Positions 34,678 to 42,534 of a stretch of DNA of 64,000 bases are shown one piece after another. The DNA comes from Anaerolineales bacterium (GTDB lineage: Bacteria; Chloroflexota; Anaerolineae; Anaerolineales; Villigracilaceae). A program made the position numbers and the translations under genes. The notes beneath the pieces were generated by a model that was given only the letters and a program-made list of their open reading frames with translations, was not told where the DNA came from and ran no database searches. The stretch is taken from positions 372,001-436,000 of the forward strand of contig CP129482.1 of NCBI GenBank assembly GCA_030583925.1, written 5' to 3'. Each line of letters opens with the position of its first letter. Positions within the stretch are counted from its first letter, which is position 1.

Positions 34678-35307
34678 TCATCCTAACAAAATCGGCAGAT
34701 GAGTCCAATCGGTGAAGACGCCGCTGGCTTCGGAGGTGGGTTCTTCCGTGCCGTATAGAATGCTTGCCATGTTCACATCCAACGCGGCGCGGGTGGTGCG
34801 CGGTAGATCGTCAATCATCACGCACTTGCGCGGGTCGGGTTCGTCGGCGAGCTCTTGCGCGATGGCGAAGGATTCGGGCATCGGCTTGCAATACGGCGCG
34901 ACCGCGTGGATGTCAACGATAGAGTCGAAGAGGTCGCTGAGGTTGAGCGCGGCGAGGACGCGTCGGGCGTGGTGAATGTCGGCGTTGGTGAAGACCAGCT
35001 TCCGTTGGGGAAGCGAAGCGATGATGTCCCGTTGAATCGGGTCGGGGGTGAGGAAATCCCGCAAGGGCAGATCATGCACAAAAGCGAGGAAATCTTCCGC
35101 ATCCACATTGTGGCGCGCTTGCAAACCGCGCAGGGTGGTGCCGTACATTTTGAAATATTGTTCGCGCAACGCGGGCGAATCTTTTTCAGGGATGTTGAGT
35201 CGCTCGATCATGTAAAGATTGATTCGACCTTTGATGGCTTGCCATAGTCCTGTTGAATGTGGATAGAGCGTGTCATCGAGATCGAAGAAGAGGGTTGAAA
35301 AACGCAT
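34678..35307 (-). CDS. HAD-family hydrolase, pyrimidine 5'-nucleotidase-like
   Basis: 209 aa. HAD motifs: I = FFDLDDTLYP (residues 6-15; nucleophile and general acid Asp), II = LVFTNAD, III = the Lys in YCKPMPESF and IV = CVMIDDLPRTT. The cap sequence resembles the Sdt1/YjjG group of nucleotidases that remove phosphate from pyrimidine nucleotides. The ATG at 35307 lies 6 nt after a TATAAT box on the same strand, so the mRNA probably has no leader. The promoter is back to back with that of mutL, with 43 bp between the two start codons. Confidence 0.9.
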   Translation of the reverse strand: MRFSTLFFDLDDTLYPHSTGLWQAIKGRINLYMIERLNIPEKDSPALREQYFKMYGTTLRGLQARHNVDAEDFLAFVHDLPLRDFLTPDPIQRDIIASLPQRKLVFTNADIHHARRVLAALNLSDLFDSIVDIHAVAPYCKPMPESFAIAQELADEPDPRKCVMIDDLPRTTRAALDVNMASILYGTEEPTSEASGVFTDWTHLPILLG

Positions 35308-35350
35308 TCGCCGATTATACTCGCCCGTTTTCAGCGGGTATAATCTTGCC
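35308..35350. promoter_or_regulatory. Back-to-back leaderless promoters of the HAD and mutL genes
   Basis: A TATAAT at 35339-35344 (plus) ends 6 nt before the mutL ATG, and a TATAAT on the minus strand (35319-35314) ends 6 nt before the HAD ATG. In each case the expected first nucleotide (7 after the box) is the A of the ATG. No good -35 boxes are seen. Confidence 0.75.
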
Positions 35351-37126
35351 ATGCCCATCCGCTTGCTTTCATCGGAGGTTGCGTCGCAGATCGCCGCAGG
35401 CGAGGTGATCGAACGTCCCGCGTCGGTGGTGAAAGAGTTACTTGAAAATTCGCTGGATGCGGAGGCGAAAACGATTTCGATTTCTGTGGAAGAGGCGGGG
35501 AAAAAATTGATCGAAATTGCGGATGACGGATTCGGGATTCCCTCGGCTGAATTGGAGTTAGCCGCCTCGCGTCATGCGACCTCGAAGCTGGTTCGCTCCG
35601 ACGATCTTTTTTCAATCTCCACGCTTGGTTTCCGCGGGGAAGCGCTCGCGTCCATTGGGAGCGTCTCGCGCATGACGATCACTTCGCGCGTGGAAAACGA
35701 GAAAGAGGGTGCGAGGTTGAAAGTTGAGGGAGGAAAAAGTGGCAAGCCGACTAAAGTCGGCGGTACGGTTGGCACGACAGTCCGTGTGGAGGACTTGTTT
35801 TACAACGTGCCTGCGCGGTTGAAATTCCTCAAAACCGACACGACCGAACGACGGGCAATCGATTCGCTGGTGACGCGTTACGCGTTGGCATATCCTGATA
35901 AACGATTCAAATTATCCGAGGGGAAAAATGTCGCGTTGCAAACGGCGGGCGATGGCGACCGACGCGCCATCCTCGCCGCCCTCTACGGCGTGGACGTGGC
36001 AAAGCAAATGCTCGAAGTGATGGCGGAGGAGGACGGTCTGCGTTTGTCAGGTTTTATCAGTCCCACGTCGCTGACACGTTCCAACCGCAAGGAGATCACA
36101 TTCTTCATTAATGGTCGCTGGGTGCATGAGGTGGCGTTGTCCACTGCGTTGTTGCAGGCATATCACACCCTGCTGATGGTGGGACGGTATCCGCTGACCG
36201 CGTTGTTCATCGAGATCGATCCGCAAGAAGTGGACGTGAATGTGCATCCTGCCAAAGCGGAGGTGCGATTCAGAAATCAGGAAAAGGTGTTCAGTTTCGT
36301 GCAACGATCCGTGCGGAAAGCGTTGCTGGCGTATTCGCCTGTCCCGAACGTCGCACCGAGCCTGTGGGGTACGACGCGGACGATTCCATCCGAGTCAAAT
36401 TCATCGGTTGGGTTGGATTGGACGATTGGGCATACGGAAACGCCAGAGACTGGAGACTTGAGACTAGCCACAGACGATCAGTCTCCAATCTCCAATCTCC
36501 AGTCTCCAATCGTAAATCGTCAATCGGAAACTGTAAGTCGCATTCCACTTTTACGCCTCATCGGTCAAATCGGCGCGACATATCTCGTGGCGGAGGGACC
36601 CGACGGGCTGTATCTGATTGACCAGCACGCCGCGCATGAACGCGTCTTGTTCGAGAAGTTGATGGCGCAACATGAGATGAAGAAGATTCCGTCGCAGTCG
36701 TTACTCACACCTGCGGTTGTGACGCTTCCGCCTCAATCAACTCAGTTACTACTTTCTCAATTACCTGTATTGAAAAATTTCGGCTTCGATGTGGATGAGT
36801 TCGGTCCGAACACGTTCCAAGTGCGGGCGATGCCAGCCTTGTTCGCGGGGAGCGATCCCTCGTCGGCGTTGCGGGCGTTGGTGGAGGATTTTGAAGAGGA
36901 CGAGTCGCCGATGAAGGATGAGGTGGAGAAAAAACTCGCCGCACGCGTATGCAAACGTATGGCGGTGAGAGGCGGGATGTCGCTCTCCGAAGCGGAACAG
37001 CGCGCGTTGCTGACCGATCTCGAAGCGTGCGATTCGCCGCGTACGTGTCCGCATGGCAGACCGACGATGATCCATCTTTCGGTCGATCTGCTCGAACGCC
37101 AATTTGGGAGGCGCGGTGCCAGATAA
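35351..37126 (+). CDS. mutL: DNA mismatch repair protein MutL
   Basis: 591 aa. N-terminal GHKL ATPase: EVASQIAAGEVIERPASVVKEL (given as QIAAGEVIERPASV), DDGFGI and GFRGEALASI, then the transducer domain with TLLMVGRYPLTALF and DVNVHPAKAEVRF. The C-terminal domain has DQHAAHERVLFE near residue 423, the D-Q-H-A-x2-E-x4-E endonuclease motif, and a C-P-H-G-R-P metal-site motif near the end. So this MutL should nick DNA, as expected in bacteria without MutH. Residues 365-395 in the linker are encoded by a short-repeat palindrome (SNLQSPIVNRQSE). No mutS nearby. The start codon is predicted to be leaderless. Confidence 0.96.
   Translation: MPIRLLSSEVASQIAAGEVIERPASVVKELLENSLDAEAKTISISVEEAGKKLIEIADDGFGIPSAELELAASRHATSKLVRSDDLFSISTLGFRGEALASIGSVSRMTITSRVENEKEGARLKVEGGKSGKPTKVGGTVGTTVRVEDLFYNVPARLKFLKTDTTERRAIDSLVTRYALAYPDKRFKLSEGKNVALQTAGDGDRRAILAALYGVDVAKQMLEVMAEEDGLRLSGFISPTSLTRSNRKEITFFINGRWVHEVALSTALLQAYHTLLMVGRYPLTALFIEIDPQEVDVNVHPAKAEVRFRNQEKVFSFVQRSVRKALLAYSPVPNVAPSLWGTTRTIPSESNSSVGLDWTIGHTETPETGDLRLATDDQSPISNLQSPIVNRQSETVSRIPLLRLIGQIGATYLVAEGPDGLYLIDQHAAHERVLFEKLMAQHEMKKIPSQSLLTPAVVTLPPQSTQLLLSQLPVLKNFGFDVDEFGPNTFQVRAMPALFAGSDPSSALRALVEDFEEDESPMKDEVEKKLAARVCKRMAVRGGMSLSEAEQRALLTDLEACDSPRTCPHGRPTMIHLSVDLLERQFGRRGAR
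36446..36535 (+). repeat. Palindromic short-repeat element within mutL
   Basis: AGAGACTGGAGACT (from 36446) is complementary to AGTCTCCAATCTCC further on, which is followed by further units of TCTCCAATC/TCTCCAGTC. The element keeps the frame open and adds about 30 residues to the unstructured linker. Confidence 0.75.
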
Positions 37127-37760
37127 AAAAGAAACGCTGACCCAGAAATACAAAAAATTGCTGGCTACGTCTAACCAGTTGGAAGCGGAGTTGAGCAAGG
37201 CGAAACGTACACTGGAGATCAAGGACATTGAATTGAAAGCAGTGCTAGCGCAGGCGCATGAGATCAAGAACACCGACGCGCTGACCTTCTTGCCGAACCG
37301 CCGCAAGATCATTGTTGAGTTACAAGAGGAAGTCATCCGCGCCTCGCGCTATGAGACTCCGCTTTCGATCTCGATCGTGGATATTGACCATTTCAAGAAA
37401 GTCAACGATACTTATGGGCATGTAGTTGGGGACGATGTGTTGCGCACGATTGCGGCGCGTTTGCGCGAGCAGATCCGTCATCCCGATACCATCGGTCGTT
37501 ATGGAGGCGAGGAGTTCTTGATCGTGTTACCTAACAGTGATTTGAAAGCCGCGTCGGAGCAAGCCGCGCGGTTGTGCCGACGAATCCGCGCCTTGCAAGT
37601 GACGTCGAACGATCATATTTTGTCCATCACGATCAGTATTGGCATCGCGCAATATAGAAACAGCCGCGAAAACTGGGAACAGTTCCTACACCGCGCAGAT
37701 AAGGTGTTGTATCAGGCAAAGGATAACGGACGCGATCAGTGGGCGGTGGCGGAGGAGTGA
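37116..37760 (+). CDS. Diguanylate cyclase (GGDEF) with N-terminal coiled coil
   Basis: 214 aa. Residues 1-50 are a charged coiled coil (KYKKLLATSNQLEAELSKAK). A GGDEF domain follows: DALTFLPNRRKI, DIDHFKKVNDTYGHVVGDDVL and the active-site motif RYGGEEFLIV near residue 125. The segment RLREQIRHPD could be part of the inhibitory site, but the R-x-x-D (RHPD) position should be checked by alignment. It makes cyclic di-GMP in the cytoplasm. No sensory domain is seen, so activity may depend on partner proteins. The start is GTG, with GGGAGG 4-5 nt upstream, overlapping mutL by 11 nt. Confidence 0.9.
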   Translation: MPDKKETLTQKYKKLLATSNQLEAELSKAKRTLEIKDIELKAVLAQAHEIKNTDALTFLPNRRKIIVELQEEVIRASRYETPLSISIVDIDHFKKVNDTYGHVVGDDVLRTIAARLREQIRHPDTIGRYGGEEFLIVLPNSDLKAASEQAARLCRRIRALQVTSNDHILSITISIGIAQYRNSRENWEQFLHRADKVLYQAKDNGRDQWAVAEE

Positions 37761-37762
37761 TG

Positions 37763-38734
37763 ATGAAAGCGCTCTGGCTCGAAAACAACAAGATCGAACT
37801 TAAAGAAATTCCTCAACCGCAAAAGCCGGATGAGGTTCTGGTAAAGATTCGCAAGGCGGGAATATGCAGTACCGACCTCGAACTGGTGAAGGGATATTAT
37901 CCGTACACCGGCGTGATCGGGCATGAGTTTGTGGGCGAGGTGGTTGCCATCACTCCTAATCCCTCTCCCGAGGGGAGAGGGGAATTGAAAGTTGGCGACC
38001 GCGTCGTCGGCGAGATTAACGCGGTGTGCGATCAATGCGAACAATGTTTGAACGGACGTCCAACGCATTGTGAGAGCCGGACGGTGTTGGGGATTGTCAA
38101 CCGTGACGGGACGTTCGCCGAATTTACTCAATTACCGATTGCCAACTTACACAAAGTCCCCGCTTCGGTTTCGGACGGGATGGCTGTTTTCACCGAACCC
38201 CTCGCCGCGGCGTTGGAGATTCAGGAGCAGATCAACATCAAGCCAACTGACAGAGTCTTGCTCGTAGGCGCGGGGCGGCTCGGGCAACTCATCTCCCAGA
38301 CGCTTGCCCTCACCGACTGCGACTTACGCGTGGTCGCGCGGCATAAACGTCAGCAGGATTTGCTGTCGGCGCGTGGGATTCGGATCATTGCTGAAGAAGA
38401 TGTGCAACGCTGGCGCTGGGATGTGGTGGTCGAAGCGACCGGATCGCCGGGCGGTTTTGCGCTGGCGAGGCAGGCGATTCGTCCGCGTGGGACGCTGGTG
38501 TTGAAGTCCACGTACAAGGGCGAGATGAGCGTTGATTTTTCATCCATCGTTGTGGATGAGGTGAATATCATCGGCTCGCGTTGCGGTCCGTTCGAGCCGG
38601 CGTTGAAATTAATGGAATCAAAACTGGTTGACCCGACGGTTTTGATTGACGATGAATTTTCGTTGTCGGACGGAATCAAAGCCTTCGAGCGCGCCGCCCA
38701 GGCGGGAACGCTCAAAGTGTTGATCCAGCCGTAA
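37763..38734 (+). CDS. Zinc-type MDR alcohol dehydrogenase
   Basis: 323 aa. Medium-chain dehydrogenase: catalytic Zn site in AGICSTDLELVKG and IGHEFVGEV, structural zinc loop CDQCEQCLNGRPTHC, then the NAD-binding loop VLLVGAGRLGQL near residue 165 and the final ASP-rich substrate domain. Family members oxidise secondary alcohols or sugar alcohols (threonine or sorbitol dehydrogenase-like). The substrate is unknown. Residues 64-75 (TPNPSPEGRGEL) are encoded by a CCCTCTCCC-type hairpin repeat inserted just before KVGDRV. The start at ATG 37763 has GGAGGAG 5 nt upstream and follows the GGDEF stop by 2 nt. Confidence 0.9.
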   Translation: MKALWLENNKIELKEIPQPQKPDEVLVKIRKAGICSTDLELVKGYYPYTGVIGHEFVGEVVAITPNPSPEGRGELKVGDRVVGEINAVCDQCEQCLNGRPTHCESRTVLGIVNRDGTFAEFTQLPIANLHKVPASVSDGMAVFTEPLAAALEIQEQINIKPTDRVLLVGAGRLGQLISQTLALTDCDLRVVARHKRQQDLLSARGIRIIAEEDVQRWRWDVVVEATGSPGGFALARQAIRPRGTLVLKSTYKGEMSVDFSSIVVDEVNIIGSRCGPFEPALKLMESKLVDPTVLIDDEFSLSDGIKAFERAAQAGTLKVLIQP

Positions 38735-38748
38735 GGTCGGTTTGAATC

Positions 38749-38779
38749 GTTAGCGCCGCAGTCCAACTGCGGCGCTAAC
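38749..38779. repeat. Palindromic repeat, CAGTTGAACTG family, copy 4
   Basis: A perfect 14-bp stem, GTTAGCGCCGCAGT with ACTGCGGCGCTAAC, loop CCA. It lies between two convergent genes and likely ends both transcripts. Confidence 0.88.
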
Positions 38780-38790
38780 ATCCAAGAAAT

Positions 38791-39999
38791 CTAATTTTCG
38801 TGCGAAGGGAGGCGTTGGGCGCGGGGGAGATGCACCGTGATCGAAGTGCCGACGCCCATTTTGCTTTTCACTTCGATGCGTCCGTTGTGCCCCTGAATGA
38901 TCTGTTTGCAGATCGAAAGCCCCAAGCCCGTGCCGGTGGCTTTGTTTTCGTGCTCGCGCACGCGATAGAATTTTTCGAAGAGGTGTGGGATGGATTCTTC
39001 GGGAATGCCGACACCGGTATCCTGCACGCTCATCGAAAGTTCGGCGTCCGTAAAATTGCCGGTAACGATAACCGAACCGTTCGGGCGGTTGTATTTGACG
39101 GCGTTGCTGATGAGGTTGAGCAGAACTTGTTTGATCTTGTCGCGGTCGGCTTCCATGAGCGGCATATCGTTCGGCACGTCCACGCGGATCTGGATGTTGG
39201 TCTCCTGCGCTTTCGTCATCATCACGTCGCGCACTTCGTAGAGCAGGTCGGCGGCGCTGAAACGCGTCTTGCGGAATTGGACGCGTCCCGATTCGAGCCG
39301 CGCCAGATCGAGGAAGGAGGAGGCGAGCGAGTTCAAGCGCAACGTCTCGTTGTGGATGTTGTTGACGATCTGGTCGCGTTGTTCGCGCGACATTTCGGGG
39401 CGGAGCAGGAGATACGTGGCGGTGCTTAAGGAAGCGAGCGGCGTGCGGAGTTCGTGCACGAATTCCTGGATTAGATCCGATTGCTGGAAGAGGCGCGCGT
39501 TCTCGATGGCGACTGCCGCTTGCGCGCCCAACACGGTGAGCATGGATTCGTCTGGGTCGGTGAATTTGCCGCGTTTTTTGTTTACCACTTCAAGAACGCC
39601 CACCACTTTGTTTTTTGTCACCAAGGGAATCCCAAGCAAGGACTTTGTCGAATATCCGATGCTTTGTTCCACGTCCTCGAAGAACCGTTCATCTTTGTGG
39701 GCGTCTTCGATGCGGACGGTCTTGCGGTTTGTCACGATCCAGCCAGCAATGCTTTTCTCGAGCGGGATGACCAGCCCGCGCATGGTCGGTTCGTCTATGT
39801 TGGTGGCGACCTGAAAGTACAGTTGACGCGCGGTATCGTCGTATAACAGGATCGAAGCGGCTTCGGCGTAGGTAATATCCGCCGCGGCGCGTACGATGTC
39901 GTTCAACAACGTGTCGAGGTCGAGGGTCGAGGCAAGGTCGCGCGAGATTTCGATCAGGCGCAGGTAACTTCCGAGGGTTTGGGTTTTGATCTCAGCCAT
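38791..39999 (-). CDS. Soluble sensor histidine kinase with GAF domain
   Basis: 402 aa. Residues 15-165 form a GAF domain (SRDLASTLDLDTLLNDIV, then EVVNKKRGKFTDPDESML). From residue 175: FVHELRTPLASL with the phosphorylated His near 181, then the ATPase with NLISNAVKYNRPNG (N box), VQDTGVGIPEE (G1) and GTGLGLSICKQII (G2). There is no transmembrane segment, so it senses a cytoplasmic signal. The ATG at 39999 overlaps the sirtuin stop by 8 nt; upstream extension is inside the sirtuin gene. With the response-regulator fusion two genes upstream, it is the likely cognate kinase. Confidence 0.92.
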   Translation of the reverse strand: MAEIKTQTLGSYLRLIEISRDLASTLDLDTLLNDIVRAAADITYAEAASILLYDDTARQLYFQVATNIDEPTMRGLVIPLEKSIAGWIVTNRKTVRIEDAHKDERFFEDVEQSIGYSTKSLLGIPLVTKNKVVGVLEVVNKKRGKFTDPDESMLTVLGAQAAVAIENARLFQQSDLIQEFVHELRTPLASLSTATYLLLRPEMSREQRDQIVNNIHNETLRLNSLASSFLDLARLESGRVQFRKTRFSAADLLYEVRDVMMTKAQETNIQIRVDVPNDMPLMEADRDKIKQVLLNLISNAVKYNRPNGSVIVTGNFTDAELSMSVQDTGVGIPEESIPHLFEKFYRVREHENKATGTGLGLSICKQIIQGHNGRIEVKSKMGVGTSITVHLPRAQRLPSHEN

Positions 40000-40771
40000 G
40001 AAGCGCTCGTTTGACGATCTCCGGCAGGATGGTCGCGACGTTATCCATGAAAACAAAATCAGCGCGGACGTTGATGTAGGTGGGCGTGTTGTTGATCACG
40101 ATGAGGTGCGCGCCGCGGTCGAGGGCTTGCATCGGAAGCCCCGCCACAGGCAGGACCTCCAACGATGAACCGGCGATCAGCATCAAATCCGCCTGACGCG
40201 TTTCCCGTTGCGTTTCGAACCAAGCCGCTTGCGGCAACTGCTCCCCGAACAATATCACATCCGGTTTGAGAATTCCATTGCAGTTTATGCATCGAGGGAT
40301 CGCGCCGGTCTCGATGTATGCCTGTAAAAACGGCGGCGATTCGTATTGTTTGAAACACTGCGTGCAAGAGAGCGTTCGGATCGTGCCGTGCAATTCGAAT
40401 ATTTTTTTAGAGCCTGCCTTGTGGTGAAGCGCATCAATATTTTGAGTGGCGATACTCACGGGAATGCCATGCTGTTCAAGTTCGGCAAGCGCGAGATGCG
40501 CGGCGTTCGGCTGGGCGTTGAAGATCTGACCGGCGAGCGGACGAAACCATTGGAAGAATTTTTCAGGCGCGGTGCGGAACGTGTTGAGCGACGCTACCTC
40601 CAGCGGTTCATCGTGGGACCATAAACCGGTTCCCTCCGAGCGGAAGTCTGGGATGCCCGACGGGGTGGAGATGCCGGCTCCCGTTAATACAACAATGCGC
40701 TTGGCTTTGCGGATTAATTCTGCTGCGTGCAAAGCGTCAAGCGCATTCGTCGTCTCGGGAGGCAAAGTCAT
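39992..40771 (-). CDS. Sir2-family NAD-dependent protein deacylase
   Basis: 259 aa. NAD-binding motifs LTGAGISTPSGIPDFRS (residues 27-43) and ATQNIDALHHKAG, the catalytic His in ELHGT, a four-Cys zinc module (CTQC...CINC) and GSSLEVLPVAGLP near the C-terminus. All key residues of the bacterial CobB type are present. It removes acetyl or other acyl groups from lysines and consumes NAD. The ATG overlaps the stop of the upstream response-regulator gene by ATGA, and the kinase gene begins within its last codons. So the three are translated as a unit. Confidence 0.95.
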   Translation of the reverse strand: MTLPPETTNALDALHAAELIRKAKRIVVLTGAGISTPSGIPDFRSEGTGLWSHDEPLEVASLNTFRTAPEKFFQWFRPLAGQIFNAQPNAAHLALAELEQHGIPVSIATQNIDALHHKAGSKKIFELHGTIRTLSCTQCFKQYESPPFLQAYIETGAIPRCINCNGILKPDVILFGEQLPQAAWFETQRETRQADLMLIAGSSLEVLPVAGLPMQALDRGAHLIVINNTPTYINVRADFVFMDNVATILPEIVKRALHG

Positions 40772-41934
40772 CGCGGCATTGCCTCTCGCTCTACAACGAA
40801 GTCCACAAGTTTGCTGAATTGCCGCGCCGTGAGGCTTTCGGGCTGGCAAAGCACAGCCGGAGTCTGAAGACGGGTGGCTTGTACGAACAGTTCCGGTGCG
40901 GGGGTGAGGGTTGTGACGATCTCATGCCCAAGTTTCGATTGTACTTGGCTGGTGGGCAATTGCGTGTCGGAACGGATGCGGTTATTCAATACCGGGTGAA
41001 TGTTCTTGACGTTGACGCCGAAGGAATGCAAGTCTTCGATCATCGCTTTTGTGGTGATGATGGTGTTCGGGTTGCCTTCCAACACGAGGAAGATTTCATC
41101 GCAGTGGGGCAAGACCACTTGTGTGAACGGCTGTAACCCCGCGCCGAGATCGAGGATGGTGAAACGGGCAAGCCCGCCGAGTTTGGCGGCAATCGCCTCA
41201 TAGTTCGCGTTCTGGCTGATGAGGTGCATGTCGCGCGGACGATCGGAAGCCAGCAAAACTTGAACGCCAGACGAGTGGTGCATGAGTAGTTCGCGTATTT
41301 TGTCGCGGGTGACATCTGCCAGTTTGGTTTGGCTGAGCAGGTCTACCAATCCGTGCGAGGCGGTGAGTCCGAGTTCCAATGCGAGCGCGCCGCGCCCGGG
41401 CAACGTCTCCGCGACGATCACGTCGCTTTTTGTGCGGGTATGCAAGCCTGCCGCCAGATTGAGCGCGATCGTGGTCGCGCCCAGCCCGCCACGCGCGCTG
41501 ATTACGCCGATCACAAAACCGGCGCCGGCATTTTTGGAGGACGCGCTTTCGCCTTTCTTTTCACTGGCACGCGCCAGCAGCGCCTTGACGCGCGCTTGAA
41601 GTTCGGAGGGATGCGTGGGTTTGGTCAGGTAATCGTTGGCGCCCACTTCGAATCCGATCACCTTGTCGTTCATCTGGGTCTTGGCAGTGAACATGAGGAT
41701 CGGCGTTTCTGTCGTGGACGGGTTTGATCTCAAACGCCGCGTCACTTCGTAGCCGTCCATGTCCGGCATCATGATGTCGAGCAGGATCAGGTCCGGGTCC
41801 TCGTCGAAGGCTTTGTCCAGCCCTTGTTGCCCGTTGGTCGCCGCGCTGATCTGATAACCCTGCCGTTGGAGCATCAGCCCTACCAGCCTCAGCGTGTCGA
41901 GATCGTCGTCAATGATGAGGATTTTTTCGCTCAT
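40768..41934 (-). CDS. Response regulator fused to ParA/CpaE-like ATPase
   Basis: 388 aa. Residues 1-122 form a receiver domain: acidic pocket DDD (9-11), phosphoacceptor Asp53 in LLDIMMPDMDG, and Thr/Lys in FTAKTQ and YLTKPTHP. From residue 137 a MinD/ParA-type ATPase follows, with FVIGVISARGGLGATTIALN as its P-loop. The usual signature Lys of K-G-G-x-G-K-T is replaced (ARGGLGATT), as in CpaE proteins. CpaE is a localisation factor for type IV pilus/Tad machinery; no pilus genes are within this window. It is first in an operon with the sirtuin and the GAF kinase. Confidence 0.9.
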   Translation of the reverse strand: MSEKILIIDDDLDTLRLVGLMLQRQGYQISAATNGQQGLDKAFDEDPDLILLDIMMPDMDGYEVTRRLRSNPSTTETPILMFTAKTQMNDKVIGFEVGANDYLTKPTHPSELQARVKALLARASEKKGESASSKNAGAGFVIGVISARGGLGATTIALNLAAGLHTRTKSDVIVAETLPGRGALALELGLTASHGLVDLLSQTKLADVTRDKIRELLMHHSSGVQVLLASDRPRDMHLISQNANYEAIAAKLGGLARFTILDLGAGLQPFTQVVLPHCDEIFLVLEGNPNTIITTKAMIEDLHSFGVNVKNIHPVLNNRIRSDTQLPTSQVQSKLGHEIVTTLTPAPELFVQATRLQTPAVLCQPESLTARQFSKLVDFVVEREAMPR

Positions 41935-42016
41935 GTTGTGTTATGCCGTTAGGTAATGAAGCACAGTCTAGCATAAAGCAGGCTTGAGGGCAAGCCGTGA
42001 GGCGCGCTTGCAAGTA

Positions 42017-42025
42017 TGCTATAAT
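42017..42025 (+). promoter_or_regulatory. Extended -10 promoter of ssrA
   Basis: TGCTATAAT is a consensus extended -10 element. Transcription would start near 42032, 34 nt before the mature 5' end at 42066, leaving a leader for processing. Confidence 0.75.
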
Positions 42026-42065
42026 GAAAGTGCATTATGGAGCAAATGCGTGCAATTTGCTCTCC

Positions 42066-42449
42066 GGGGATGACAGGCTTCGACGGGAGAGGCTGGTCCC
42101 GGAATGCGAGCCGAGCGGCGCCGAACTCGTAAACTCAGCGCAAAACCTTAAGTGCCAACCGCACTTCCTACGCTGCTATGCCTCTCGCTGCATAAGCGAT
42201 GACATAACAGTCAACCTCCTTGATGAGGTTGCGTCCGCCGTGCGCCGTCCTCCACCCGGCGACGGACCGGGCGACACAATGGTGTGAGCGCTGCGCATGA
42301 TTCTGCTAAATGCGCCTAAGACCAGCAGATGGTCACAGGGTTACCTGCCCGCCGAGATCCCTGTGATGAAACACTTCGGCAGGCTACGCTCGTAGATTTC
42401 CGAGGGTCGAGTCTTTCGGACCCGGGTTCAATTCCCGGCATCTCCACCA
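42066..42449 (+). ncRNA. ssrA: Transfer-messenger RNA (tmRNA)
   Basis: 384 nt. The 5' end GGGGATG pairs with CATCTCC before ACCA at the 3' end, giving the tRNA-like acceptor stem with one G-U pair. GACAGGCTTCGACGGGAG, split here as the D-loop start and the conserved TTCGAC, and GGGTTCAATTCCC (T-arm) near the 3' end, are typical. By alignment to the E. coli resume site (AAAA..TAGTC-GCA-AAC), the resume codon is GCC at 42154 and the tag reads ANRTSYAAMPLAA, stop TAA at 42193. The tag ends in LAA, as ClpXP/ClpAP substrates need. It rescues stalled ribosomes together with SmpB. Confidence 0.95.
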
Positions 42450-42452
42450 CCA

Positions 42453-42493
42453 GATCATCCAGCAGTTCAACTGCTGGATGATCGTTTTATTTT
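42453..42493 (+). terminator. ssrA terminator formed by a CAGTTGAACTG palindrome (copy 5)
   Basis: A perfect 15-bp stem (42453-42467 with 42469-42483) and TTTTATTTT after it. It begins 4 bases after the tmRNA CCA end. Confidence 0.88.
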
Positions 42494-42498
42494 GCCTC

Positions 42499-42527
42499 TT
42501 GACAACTATATCCGTAGCGGATATAGT
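42499..42527 (+). promoter_or_regulatory. Promoter and operator of the second padR operon
   Basis: TTGACA (42499-42504) and TATAGT (42522-42527) are 17 bp apart. A perfect inverted repeat (ACTATATCCG, TAG, CGGATATAGT; 42505-42527) fills the spacer and the -10 box. The expected start of transcription, 42534-42535, is the start codon itself, so the mRNA should be leaderless. Confidence 0.88.
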
Positions 42528-42534
42528 AAGTGAT

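Noticed and set aside
41997..42287. 96-codon frame across the ssrA region
   Set aside because: The sequence is clearly tmRNA with matching ends, T-arm and tag frame; the ORF uses another frame.
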